A stretch of 64,000 bases of DNA, from contig NZ_VDFU01000007.1 of the NCBI RefSeq assembly GCF_006152115.1, positions 124,001 through 188,000 on the forward strand. The letters are read 5' to 3'. Source of the DNA: Rubellimicrobium rubrum. GTDB taxonomy: Bacteria > Pseudomonadota > Alphaproteobacteria > Rhodobacterales > Rhodobacteraceae. The notes below the pieces were generated by a model, which searched no databases, was not told the origin of the DNA, and saw only the letters and a program-made list of their open reading frames with translations. A program made the translations under genes and the position numbers. Within the stretch, counting starts at the first letter, position 1; every line of letters begins with the position of its first letter. Shown here piece after piece: positions 34,995-44,256 of the stretch.

Positions 34995-36263
34995 ATGATG
35001 CCATCTAAGCCCACTCTTGGCGAACTCACGCGCGTGTTCCTGCGGATTGGCCTTCTCAGCTTTGGCGGCCCGGCGGCTCAGATCGCGCTGATGCATCGCG
35101 AGTTGGTCGAGGAACGGCCGTGGCTCGAAGAACAGGAGTTCCTGCGCGCGCTCAGCTTCTGCATGCTGCTGCCAGGCCCCGAGGCCATGCAGTTGGCGAC
35201 CTTCGCGGGATGGCGGTTGCACGGCTTGCCCGGAGGACTGGTCGCCGGGGGTTTGTTCGTGCTGCCGGGGATGTTGGTCATCTTCACCCTGGCTTTCGTC
35301 TATGGTGCCCTGATCGACATGGCTCTGGTCCAGGCGCTGTTCCTAGGCGTCAAGGCCACCGTCGTGGTGATCGTGATCGAGGCCATCCTCCGCGTGGCCA
35401 AGCGGGCCCTTGGGTCGACCGACCAATGGGTTCTTGCGGGTCTTGCCTTTGTGGCCCTGTTCGCCTTCGCCGTTCCGTTCCCGCTGGTTGTGATCACCGC
35501 AGGGCTCTGGGGTGGGCTGACGGCGGGGTCGGCTCCGCGTGATCTGGCTCTCCCTCGGATCCGGCCGGGAACCCTCGCCACCACGCTGGCTCTGGGACTG
35601 GCGCTGTGGTGGGCGCCCGTGGTGCTTGTGGCCCTAGCAGGGCAGGACTTCCTGACGGATCTTGGGCTTTTCTTCTCGAAACTCGCGGTTGTGACGTTCG
35701 GCGGCGCCTACGCCGTGCTCAGCTACATGGCGCAAGAGGTCGTATCCGGCTACCGCTGGGTCTCGACCGAGCAACTGATGGATGCGTTGGGCCTTGCCGA
35801 GACGACGCCGGGACCGCTTATCCTCGTTACCGCGTTCGTGGCCATCGTTGCAGGACTTAATCAGGGCAGCGCCCTACTGGGCCTCGCGGGTGGTCTGATC
35901 GCCGTATGGGTCACCTTCGTGCCCTGTTTCTTGTGGATCTTCGCTGGCGCTCCGCTGGTGGACTGGCTCGCCGGGCAGCCCCGGCTCCGCGCGGCCCTGT
36001 CGGCCATTACGGCGGCCGTGGTGGGCGTTATCCTTAACCTGTCCGTATGGTTCGCCCTTCATGTCCTCTTTGCCGAGGTCGCTCCGCTCCAGATGGGACC
36101 TATCCAGACGCTCCGACCCGTGTGGGCAAGTTTTCAGCCCGTGGCCGCCCTGCTCGCGCTTGCCGCGGGCTGGCTCCTGCTGAAACGCCATGTTTCCATG
36201 CCGCTGACGTTGGCCATCATAACGGCCGTGGCAGGAGCAATCCATCTGGCCGGGCTGGCCTGA
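34995..36263 (+). CDS. chrA: Chromate transporter ChrA
   Basis: 422-residue inner-membrane exporter of the CHR family, with the two homologous halves of a long-chain ChrA. The N half holds LSFGGPAAQIALMHREL (~20-36) and MLLPGPEAMQLA; the C half holds VVTFGGAYAVLSYMAQE and GLAETTPGPLILV. It confers chromate resistance in characterised members, though many chromosomal homologues have unknown anion substrates. No chrB regulator is adjacent. Possibly co-transcribed with the preceding VWA-like gene. Confidence 0.93.
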   Translation: MMPSKPTLGELTRVFLRIGLLSFGGPAAQIALMHRELVEERPWLEEQEFLRALSFCMLLPGPEAMQLATFAGWRLHGLPGGLVAGGLFVLPGMLVIFTLAFVYGALIDMALVQALFLGVKATVVVIVIEAILRVAKRALGSTDQWVLAGLAFVALFAFAVPFPLVVITAGLWGGLTAGSAPRDLALPRIRPGTLATTLALGLALWWAPVVLVALAGQDFLTDLGLFFSKLAVVTFGGAYAVLSYMAQEVVSGYRWVSTEQLMDALGLAETTPGPLILVTAFVAIVAGLNQGSALLGLAGGLIAVWVTFVPCFLWIFAGAPLVDWLAGQPRLRAALSAITAAVVGVILNLSVWFALHVLFAEVAPLQMGPIQTLRPVWASFQPVAALLALAAGWLLLKRHVSMPLTLAIITAVAGAIHLAGLA

Positions 36264-36331
36264 TGCACCCTCTTCCGCCCGGCAAGGAATTCCCTATGCT
36301 TACCACGGTGAGACTAGGGAGGGCTGGGCCC

Positions 36332-36811
36332 GTGACGCGTTCCATTGATTACGGACACCTCATGCATCGCCACATGCGGCACCTGATCCACGAAGTCCTT
36401 GACGATGTGGCCGCCCATGGTCTCCCGGGGAAGCACCACTTCTTCATCACCTTCGATACGCAGCACCCCGATGTAGAGATCGCCGACTGGCTGTCCGACC
36501 GCTATCCGGGCGAGATGACGATCGTGCTCCAGCACTGGTTCGCCGATCTGGAGACGAGCGAGGAAGGCTTCTCCATCACGCTCAACTTCGGCGACAACCC
36601 CGAACCACTGTACATCCCGTGGGATGCGATCCGGACGTTTGTCGATCCGTCGGTCGAGTTCGGCCTCCGCTTCGAGTTGCAGGGTGCCGCCGCTCAGCCG
36701 ACCGAGCCCGAGTCTCCGCCACCCGGCAAGGACAAGGAAGGCGAGGATCGGCCGGACGCTGGCAATCGCGCGGCAGCTCAGGTCGTGAGCCTCGACAAGT
36801 TTCGCAAGTAG
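36332..36811 (+). CDS. sspB: ClpXP adaptor SspB (alphaproteobacterial type)
   Basis: 159-residue adaptor that binds tmRNA-tagged proteins and hands them to ClpXP. The family N-terminus TRSIDYGHLMHRHMRHLI is followed by HHFFITFDTQHPDVEIADWL and the peptide-binding fold EGFSITLNFGDNPEPLYIPW. An acidic/proline-rich linker leads to a short C-terminal tail VVSLDKFRK, the ClpX-docking tail. The GTG start at 36332 has a GGGAGGG site. The tmRNA gene lies 2.3 kb upstream; fumC follows 64 bp downstream. Confidence 0.92.
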   Translation: MTRSIDYGHLMHRHMRHLIHEVLDDVAAHGLPGKHHFFITFDTQHPDVEIADWLSDRYPGEMTIVLQHWFADLETSEEGFSITLNFGDNPEPLYIPWDAIRTFVDPSVEFGLRFELQGAAAQPTEPESPPPGKDKEGEDRPDAGNRAAAQVVSLDKFRK

Positions 36812-36875
36812 GCCCGTTGCCCGCCTGCCCGCGTGACGCTAAAGCGCATGCGACGGTATACCGAGGGGGCCACCG

Positions 36876-38263
<1,388 letters not shown>

Positions 38264-38267
<4 letters not shown>

Positions 38268-38446
38268 CCGGTCAGGTGGTCAACCTGAACAAGGCCCGGA
38301 AGGTACGCGCGCGCACCGAGGACAAGGCTCGCGCGGACGCCAACGCCTTCAAGCACGGCCGGACCAAGGCCCAGCGGATTCTCGAGGCGACACAGGCCGA
38401 GAAGGTCCGACGTGCCCTCGATCAAGCAAAGATCGAAGACGATTGA
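38264..38446 (+). CDS. DUF4169 small basic protein
   Basis: 60 residues, rich in Lys/Arg/Ala and helical ([18 protein letters not shown], then [11 protein letters not shown]). Matches the DUF4169 family found after fumC in Rhodobacterales. Function unknown. Four-base overlaps with fumC upstream and the RHH gene downstream indicate one translational unit. Confidence 0.85.
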
Positions 38447-38661
38447 GCGGCCGACCCGTCAAACGGTCGCTCAGCCTGCACGGCCATCGCACAAGCGTGT
38501 CTCTGGAGGATGCTTTCTGGCAGGAATTCCGACGCCTAGCAGCCCGTGACGGCCTGCCCTTGAACCAACTGGCCGAACGCATTGATGAGGCGCGGGGCGA
38601 TGTCGGTCTCGCCTCGGCCATCCGGGTCTTTGTGCTCCAGCAGGCTTTGGCGGAACGCTAG
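38443..38661 (+). CDS. Ribbon-helix-helix domain protein
   Basis: 72 residues with an RHH-type fold (KRSLSLHGHRTSVSLEDAFWQEFRRLA), as in the RHH_4/COG4321 family. It could bind DNA or act as a small regulator. TTG start within the stop of DUF4169 (TTGA overlap). No toxin gene follows, so an antitoxin role is not suggested; it travels with fumC instead. Confidence 0.82.
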   Translation: MSGRPVKRSLSLHGHRTSVSLEDAFWQEFRRLAARDGLPLNQLAERIDEARGDVGLASAIRVFVLQQALAER

Positions 38662-38698
38662 CGCCCTATCGGTCGTTCGGTCGGCAAGGAGCCGCTGC

Positions 38699-39370
38699 AT
38701 GACCGCCTCGCCACTTCGTGCCTCGACGCGCCCATTGCCCGGCGCTTCGATCGACGCCAGGATCTGGCTCACCCTGTCCTGGTGGGGGGTCGGTCTTTTC
38801 GCCACGAGCCTGGCGGCACTCCTCACCTTGGCACGCTGGGCGGAACTGCAGATCGCCGTCTGCTTCTTCGCACCGTTGCTCGGCATCAAGCTCGCGCCTC
38901 ACGGCCTGCCGAACCTTCTAACTTCGCTTATCACGGCCTGTTTCCTGGTCAGCGCAGCAGGATGGGCCTGGGACTGGTATGGGCGGTTCTGGTGGTTTGA
39001 CGTGGTTCTCCATGCGTTGAACCCGCTGGTCATCATGTCCGCCTCCATGTTCATGATCTGGAAGGCGGACCTCCTGACCCCTGCCCCGTATCAGGGCCAT
39101 TTCGTCCTTTGGTCCACTCTGGGCGGCCTGGGACTTGGGATCGCCTGGGAGTTGTTCGAGTACACCTACCTGCCGTTGACCTGGCCCGACACGATCCTGG
39201 ACCTCGTGATGGATGGAGCCGGCGCGGCCCTGGGCGGCTGGCTCGCCATCTGGCTCATCGACCAGCGCGGGTTGCCTCCCGTTGGACACCATCGGCTGAC
39301 GCATCTTCGGTCCTGGACGGCACGGCGGGTTCCCTTGCCCGTCCGCATCCCCCGGCAATCCCGGCGCTGA
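38699..39370 (+). CDS. Polytopic membrane protein, DUF2238/YjdF-like
   Basis: 223 residues with about six membrane helices. The block WWFDVVLHALNPLVIMSAS, then GIAWELFEYTYLP and LDLVMDGAGAALGGWLA, has the aromatic-D..H / E.. / D....G pattern of DUF2238 (YjdF) proteins. A basic C-terminal tail is cytoplasmic. AAGGAG seven bases before ATG 38699 fixes the start; longer in-frame starts overlap the RHH gene. Function unknown. Confidence 0.65.
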   Translation: MTASPLRASTRPLPGASIDARIWLTLSWWGVGLFATSLAALLTLARWAELQIAVCFFAPLLGIKLAPHGLPNLLTSLITACFLVSAAGWAWDWYGRFWWFDVVLHALNPLVIMSASMFMIWKADLLTPAPYQGHFVLWSTLGGLGLGIAWELFEYTYLPLTWPDTILDLVMDGAGAALGGWLAIWLIDQRGLPPVGHHRLTHLRSWTARRVPLPVRIPRQSRR

Positions 39371-39377
39371 ACCGGCA

Positions 39378-40133
39378 TCAGCCGATCGCGGCCAGGGCGG
39401 GAAAGGTCTCGAGCAGCCACCAGGAAAAGGCCGTGAACTGGCCCGTCAGCATAAGAAGCCCGACGGTCCAAAGCAGCAGGCCTGAGAAACGCTCGATCCA
39501 ACCCATGTTGCGCTTCATGGCAGCCATGACCGGCCGGAGGCGCGGAAAGAAGGCCGCGACCAGCAGGAACGGCAACCCCAGTCCAAAGGCATAGGTCGCA
39601 AGGAGAGCCATGCCCCGGAGCACATCAGCCTCGGTTGCGGCAAGCCCCAGGATGGTGCCAAGGACAGGTCCGAGACAGGGGGTCCAACCAAAGGCGAACG
39701 CCAAGCCGAGCACGTAGGCTCCGAAGGCCGAGCCCCCCTGATCCCCGGCATCGAGCCGCGCCTCGCGCGAAAGGAACGGGATCCGGAGCACCCCCAGAAA
39801 GTGCGCGCCGAACACCATGATCACCACGCCAGCGACCGTGACGAACCATCCCTGGTACTGGAGCAACGCTCGGCCGGCGGCCGAAGCGGCGGCCCCCAGC
39901 AGCAGGAACACGGTGGACAGCCCCAGGACGAAGAAGACCGCAGCCAGTAACGCACGCCGGCGCGCGGCGCGCTCCTCCGACATCTCTCCCACCGACACGC
40001 CGCCCATATAGGCCAGGTACGGGGGAACGATCGGAAGCACGCAGGGGCTGAGGAACGACAGCACCCCGGCGAGGAGCGCCACCGCCATTGCCGGGAGCAG
40101 CGTCGCGTCGAGGATCATGTCCGAGGAGAACAT
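39378..40133 (-). CDS. ccdA: Cytochrome c biogenesis protein CcdA
   Basis: About 251 residues, six-helix thiol transporter passing reductant from cytoplasmic thioredoxin to periplasmic apocytochrome c or thioredoxin-like proteins. The redox cysteines are seen in FLSPCVLPIVPPYLAYMGG and FGWTPCLGPVLG. The start is uncertain: ATG 40133 gives an N-terminus of family length, ATG 40118 is also possible, and neither has a strong ribosome site. Convergent with the DUF2238-like gene, eight bp apart. Confidence 0.9.
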   Translation of the reverse strand: MFSSDMILDATLLPAMAVALLAGVLSFLSPCVLPIVPPYLAYMGGVSVGEMSEERAARRRALLAAVFFVLGLSTVFLLLGAAASAAGRALLQYQGWFVTVAGVVIMVFGAHFLGVLRIPFLSREARLDAGDQGGSAFGAYVLGLAFAFGWTPCLGPVLGTILGLAATEADVLRGMALLATYAFGLGLPFLLVAAFFPRLRPVMAAMKRNMGWIERFSGLLLWTVGLLMLTGQFTAFSWWLLETFPALAAIG

Positions 40134-40345
40134 CAGAAGGCATCCGGCATTGGCGTCATCGCGGAAAGCCTTATCGCGCAGCGCGCCGGACGTCACCGGG
40201 ACAGGGCGTCACAACTGCGGAAGCGAGGTTTGCCGTGTCCGGGGAGGCCGCTCGCTCTCCGGACCGGCCTCCGCGGGCTTCTCGGAGTCTTCCCCTTCGG
40301 ACTGAACATGCCTAACCCAAGCAGCGACCCTAGCAGGAGCCTGAC

Positions 40346-41179
40346 ATGGCCGACGTACTCGCCGATCTCCTGACCGAGGTGACTCCCATGCTGGTGGCCC
40401 TGCTCGTCGCCGGCACCGTGATCGGCTTTCTGGCCGGGATGTTCGGGATCGGGGGAGGCGCGATCTCGGTCCCAGTGTTCTATCAGGTGTTCGGCGTTCT
40501 GGGGATCAGCGACGAGGTCCGCATGCCTCTCGCGGTCGGAACGTCGCTGGCGGTCATCATCCCGACATCCTTTGTCTCCGCACGTGCGCACCTTAAGAAA
40601 GGCACCGTCGACACCCAGCTCCTTCGGCTCTGGATCGTCCCGGTGCTGGTGGGGGTTGTTTTGGGCTCGATCATTGCCCGCTACGCCGATCCTTGGGTCT
40701 TCAAGGTCGTGTTCGTCGCTGTCGCCGGCATCAACGCCGCCAAGCTGCTGTTCGGCGGTCAAGGCTGGCGGTTGCGGGACGGCCTTCCGGGGCGGGCGGC
40801 CCTCCGGGCCTATGGGGTGATTACTGGTCTACTTTCGGCCCTCATGGGGATCGGGGGCGGCGCCATCACCAACCTGATCCTGACCCTGCACGGCGTCTCG
40901 ATCCACCGTGCAGTCTCGACCGGGGCGGGAGCGGGCGTGCTGATCGCACTGCCCGCGACTTTGGGCTATGTCTTCGCAGGCTGGGGCAAGCCAGGGCTGC
41001 CCATCGATGCCACGGGATACGTATCCTGGCTCACTTTCGCTGCAACCATGCCCACGACTTTGCTGACCGCCCGTTTGGGCGTCGCGGTGGCCCACAGGCT
41101 GTCGCGACGTGCCCTCGAAACGGCATTCGGACTCTTCCTGCTCTTTGTATCAGCCCGCTTCCTCTGGGACTTGCTCTAG
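40346..41179 (+). CDS. TauE/SafE-family permease
   Basis: 277 residues, about eight helices in two repeats: GFLAGMFGIGGGAISVPVF in the first half and GLLSALMGIGGGAITNLIL in the second, the defining GIGGG motifs of the TauE/SafE (DUF81) family. Members export sulfite, sulfoacetate or other small anions. An AGGAG site precedes the ATG. No sulfur-metabolism genes are adjacent, so the substrate is open. Confidence 0.9.
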   Translation: MADVLADLLTEVTPMLVALLVAGTVIGFLAGMFGIGGGAISVPVFYQVFGVLGISDEVRMPLAVGTSLAVIIPTSFVSARAHLKKGTVDTQLLRLWIVPVLVGVVLGSIIARYADPWVFKVVFVAVAGINAAKLLFGGQGWRLRDGLPGRAALRAYGVITGLLSALMGIGGGAITNLILTLHGVSIHRAVSTGAGAGVLIALPATLGYVFAGWGKPGLPIDATGYVSWLTFAATMPTTLLTARLGVAVAHRLSRRALETAFGLFLLFVSARFLWDLL

Positions 41180-41180
41180 C

Positions 41181-42479
41181 TTAGGTCCGGGCAGGGCGCA
41201 GCGCGCCCGTTGGGGATGAAGATCCCCGCGCGTACCGCGCGATGCCAAGGTCGGTAGTCTCGATGTCTGTCCTGCGCCCGGACACGATGTCGGCCAGCAC
41301 TCGACCGGACCCGGCGGCCATGGTCCAGCCCAGCGTACCGTGCCCGGTGTTGAGAAGCAGGCCCGGGACCGGCGTCCGTCCGATCACGGGGGTTCCATCC
41401 GGCGTCATGGGACGGAGCCCGCACCAGAACGCCGCCTGTTGCACGTCGCCTGCCCCGTCGAACAGGCCCTGCACGGAATGGAGAAGCGTCGCGCGGCGCG
41501 ACGGGGGCAGCGACAGGTCGAAGCCCGCGATCTCGGCCAAGCCCCCTACCCGAATCCGCTCGCCAAGCCGGGTGATCGCGACCTTGTAGGTTTCATCCAT
41601 GACCGTGGACACAGGCGCCCGATTCTCGTTGATGATGGGCAGGGTGAGCGAGTAGCCCTTGACCGGGTAGACCGGCAAGGCGATCCCCAGAGGCCTGACC
41701 AGTGCCGGGGAGTAGCTGCCCAAGGCCACCACGACCGCATCGGCCCTGTGCTGTCCGTCCGCTGTCACAACGCCACGCACCCGACCGTCCTCAAGCAAGA
41801 GGCGGTCCACGGTCACGCCGTAGCGGAACTCCACACCCGTGGCTGCCGCCAGGTGGGCCAGCGCCGTCGTGAACTTGAAGCAATCGCCGGTCTCGTCCCC
41901 GGGCAGCCGAAGGCCCCCGGCTATGGGGGCCTGGGCTCCGGCGAGGCCGGGTTCCGCCCTAAGGCAGCCTTCCTCGTCCAGCACCTCGAAGGGAACGCCG
42001 CCGTCGCGGAGCACGGCGATGTCCTTTTCGGCCGCTTCGACCTGCGCCTGCGTGCGGAACAACTGAAGCGTGCCCTGCGTGCGCTCATCATAGGCCATAC
42101 CCGTTTCTTCGCGGAGGGCGGCAAGGCTGTCGCGCGAGTATTCGGCAAGCCTGACCATGCGGGCTTTGTTGACCGCATAGGCGTCCGGCGTGCAGTTGGC
42201 CAGCATCTTGGCAAGCCAGCTCAGTTTGGCGAGATCCGGCTTCGGCTGAACCACCAGCGGCGCATGACGCTGGAACATCCACTTGAGCGCCTTGAGCGGG
42301 ATGCCGGGTGCGGCCCATGGTGCGGAGTACCCGGGGCTGACTTCACCAGCGTTGGCGTAGCTCGTCTCACGTCCGGGTGCAGGCTGCCGGTCCATCACGA
42401 CGACATCGTGACCGGCCTTGGCCAGGTACCACGCCGAGGTGACCCCAATCACACCCGCTCCAACGACGATGATCTTCAT
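41181..42479 (-). CDS. dadA: D-amino acid dehydrogenase (small subunit type)
   Basis: 432-residue FAD enzyme oxidising D-alanine and other D-amino acids to keto acids, passing electrons to the respiratory chain. N-terminal dinucleotide fold [19 protein letters not shown] and [17 protein letters not shown], the substrate-domain segment [10 protein letters not shown], and a C-terminal GTPVIGRTP...[11 protein letters not shown]. Full length. Divergent from the gcv operon, with an Lrp-like palindrome ~95 bp upstream of its start. No alanine racemase is adjacent. Confidence 0.95.
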   Translation of the reverse strand: MKIIVVGAGVIGVTSAWYLAKAGHDVVVMDRQPAPGRETSYANAGEVSPGYSAPWAAPGIPLKALKWMFQRHAPLVVQPKPDLAKLSWLAKMLANCTPDAYAVNKARMVRLAEYSRDSLAALREETGMAYDERTQGTLQLFRTQAQVEAAEKDIAVLRDGGVPFEVLDEEGCLRAEPGLAGAQAPIAGGLRLPGDETGDCFKFTTALAHLAAATGVEFRYGVTVDRLLLEDGRVRGVVTADGQHRADAVVVALGSYSPALVRPLGIALPVYPVKGYSLTLPIINENRAPVSTVMDETYKVAITRLGERIRVGGLAEIAGFDLSLPPSRRATLLHSVQGLFDGAGDVQQAAFWCGLRPMTPDGTPVIGRTPVPGLLLNTGHGTLGWTMAAGSGRVLADIVSGRRTDIETTDLGIARYARGSSSPTGALRPART

Positions 42480-42569
42480 GACGCGCTCCGCAGCGACAAC
42501 CGATTCCTGCGCAAGCCTATCCCGGGGCGAGAAGAAGGAGGTCGCGATTGCTCCTGCTTCTCAAGCAAT

Positions 42570-42604
42570 GATCAGGAGATTCTCCTACGTGAAAGCTCCT
42601 GATC
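42570..42604. promoter_or_regulatory. Lrp-like box and nested inverted repeats between dadA and gcvT
   Basis: CAGGAGATTCTCCTA (42573-42587) is palindromic around ATT and matches 11 of 15 positions of the Lrp consensus YAGHAWATTWTDCTR. It is nested in a 9-bp inverted repeat GATCAGGAG (42570-42578) / CTCCTGATC (42596-42604), and CTCCT also occurs at 42551-42555, so alternative hairpins are possible. Lrp/AsnC proteins commonly control dadA and gcv genes, which makes the location meaningful. Confidence 0.55.
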
Positions 42605-42752
42605 GGCAGTAGCTTGTTAGAACAGGCCCGTTGCCGGTAGAATCCATCCTATCACGCGCGCTTGCTGCGCGGCGTGGCTCAGGCCACTTGCCAGCGGAGG
42701 TGCCACGGCGCTACGCCTAGGGAAGAAGCGGCCGCCAACGAGGGAGACGCGC

Positions 42753-43883
42753 GTGGACGACGGTCAGGCGATACCGCTCAGGCGTTTGCCACTGCACGAC
42801 CTGCATGTCGGCCAGGGCGGGCGCATGGTGCCCTTCGCCGGATGGGAGATGCCGGTGCACTACCCGGCGGGCGTGATGGCCGAGCATCTGCACACGCGCT
42901 CGGCCGCGAGCCTGTTCGATGTGAGCCATATGGGCCAGGTTCTCCTCCGCCCCAGGAACGGGCTGGACCACTTGGCATCCTGCGTCGAAGCGCTGGTGCC
43001 AGCGGACATTCTGGGGCTACCCCGAGGCCGGCAGCGTTACGCCCTGTTGACAGACGATGCCGGCGGAATCCGGGATGACGTCATGATGGCGAACCGGGGC
43101 GACCATCTGTTCGTGGTCGTGAATGCGTCGACGCGCGATGCGGACTTGGCCCACTTTCGCGAATCCCTCGGGCATGCCGAGGTCGAGGAAGCCGCCGATC
43201 GCGCGCTGCTGGCCCTTCAGGGTCCGACAGCAGAACACGCGCTGGGCCGCCTTGTTCCTGCGGTCAGCGGAATGCGCTTCATGGACGTGGCGATCGTCCC
43301 GTGGGGCGGCATGGACCTTTGGCTGTCCCGCTCCGGCTATACCGGCGAGGATGGTTTCGAGATTTCGGTTCCTGCCACAGGCGCCCAGACCTTGGCCGAG
43401 GCGCTGCTGGCTGGTGGGGAGGTCAAGCTGGCCGGCCTTGGGGCGCGCGACTCCCTCAGGCTTGAGGCCGGGCTCTGCCTTTATGGCAACGACATTGATC
43501 GCACGACCAGCCCCGTGGAGGCGGGTCTGTCCTGGTCGATCGGCAAGGCGCGTCGGATCGGCGGATCGCGCGCCGGTGGCTTTCCTGGCGCGGACCGTAT
43601 CTTGCGGCAACTGGAACTCGGTCCGCGCCGACAGCGGGTGGGCCTGCAGCCCGAAGGTCGCGCGCCCATGCGTGCCGGCACCGCGATCACCAGCCCCGAA
43701 GGCCATGTCGGGCACGTGACCTCGGGTGGGTTCGGACCTACCCTGCAAGCGCCGATTGCCATGGGCTATGTCGATGCCAAGCTGGCGCAGCCGGGCACCC
43801 GGCTCAACGGCGACGTCAGGGGCCGATCCCTTCCGGTCAGCGTCGTCCCGCTCCCCTTTGTGGCTCCGTCTTTCAAGCGTTGA
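42753..43883 (+). CDS. gcvT: Glycine cleavage system T protein (aminomethyltransferase)
   Basis: 376-residue tetrahydrofolate-dependent subunit releasing ammonia from the aminomethyl-lipoyl arm. Seen: [53 protein letters not shown], the folate-site region [22 protein letters not shown], and [24 protein letters not shown] start with GGGAGA upstream. First gene of gcvT-gcvH-gcvP. Confidence 0.96.
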   Translation: MDDGQAIPLRRLPLHDLHVGQGGRMVPFAGWEMPVHYPAGVMAEHLHTRSAASLFDVSHMGQVLLRPRNGLDHLASCVEALVPADILGLPRGRQRYALLTDDAGGIRDDVMMANRGDHLFVVVNASTRDADLAHFRESLGHAEVEEAADRALLALQGPTAEHALGRLVPAVSGMRFMDVAIVPWGGMDLWLSRSGYTGEDGFEISVPATGAQTLAEALLAGGEVKLAGLGARDSLRLEAGLCLYGNDIDRTTSPVEAGLSWSIGKARRIGGSRAGGFPGADRILRQLELGPRRQRVGLQPEGRAPMRAGTAITSPEGHVGHVTSGGFGPTLQAPIAMGYVDAKLAQPGTRLNGDVRGRSLPVSVVPLPFVAPSFKR

Positions 43884-43892
43884 GGAATTCGA

Positions 43893-44252
43893 ATGAAGTT
43901 CACCGAAGATCATGAATGGCTCCGTCCCGAAGGCGACCTGATCGTCGTCGGCATCACCGAACACGCAGCCAAGGAACTGGGCGACATCGTCTTTGTCGAA
44001 CTTCCCGAAATCGAGGCCATGGTGGCTCAGGGCGACGAGGTCGTGGTGATCGAGAGCGTCAAAGCCGCCTCTGACATCCTGGCCCCTGTCGATGGCGAGA
44101 TCGTCGAAGTGAACAGCAAGCTGGCCGACAACCCGGGGCTCGTGAACGAGGATCCGCTCGGGGCTGGCTGGTTCTTCAAGGTCCGCGTGGATGATATGGC
44201 GGTTCTCGACGACTTCATGGATGAAGACGAATACCAGGACTCGATCGGGTGA
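43893..44252 (+). CDS. gcvH: Glycine cleavage system H protein
   Basis: 119-residue lipoyl carrier shuttling the aminomethyl group between P, T and L proteins. The lipoylated lysine is Lys57 in [21 protein letters not shown] and GAGWFFKV are conserved family blocks. Starts nine bases after gcvT with a GAGGAAT site. Confidence 0.97.
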   Translation: MKFTEDHEWLRPEGDLIVVGITEHAAKELGDIVFVELPEIEAMVAQGDEVVVIESVKAASDILAPVDGEIVEVNSKLADNPGLVNEDPLGAGWFFKVRVDDMAVLDDFMDEDEYQDSIG

Positions 44253-44256
44253 CGTG

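Noticed and set aside
42605-42752. A glycine riboswitch ahead of gcvT
   Set aside because: The conserved aptamer core and paired GGA...GAGA elements are not present; only unrelated hairpins are seen.
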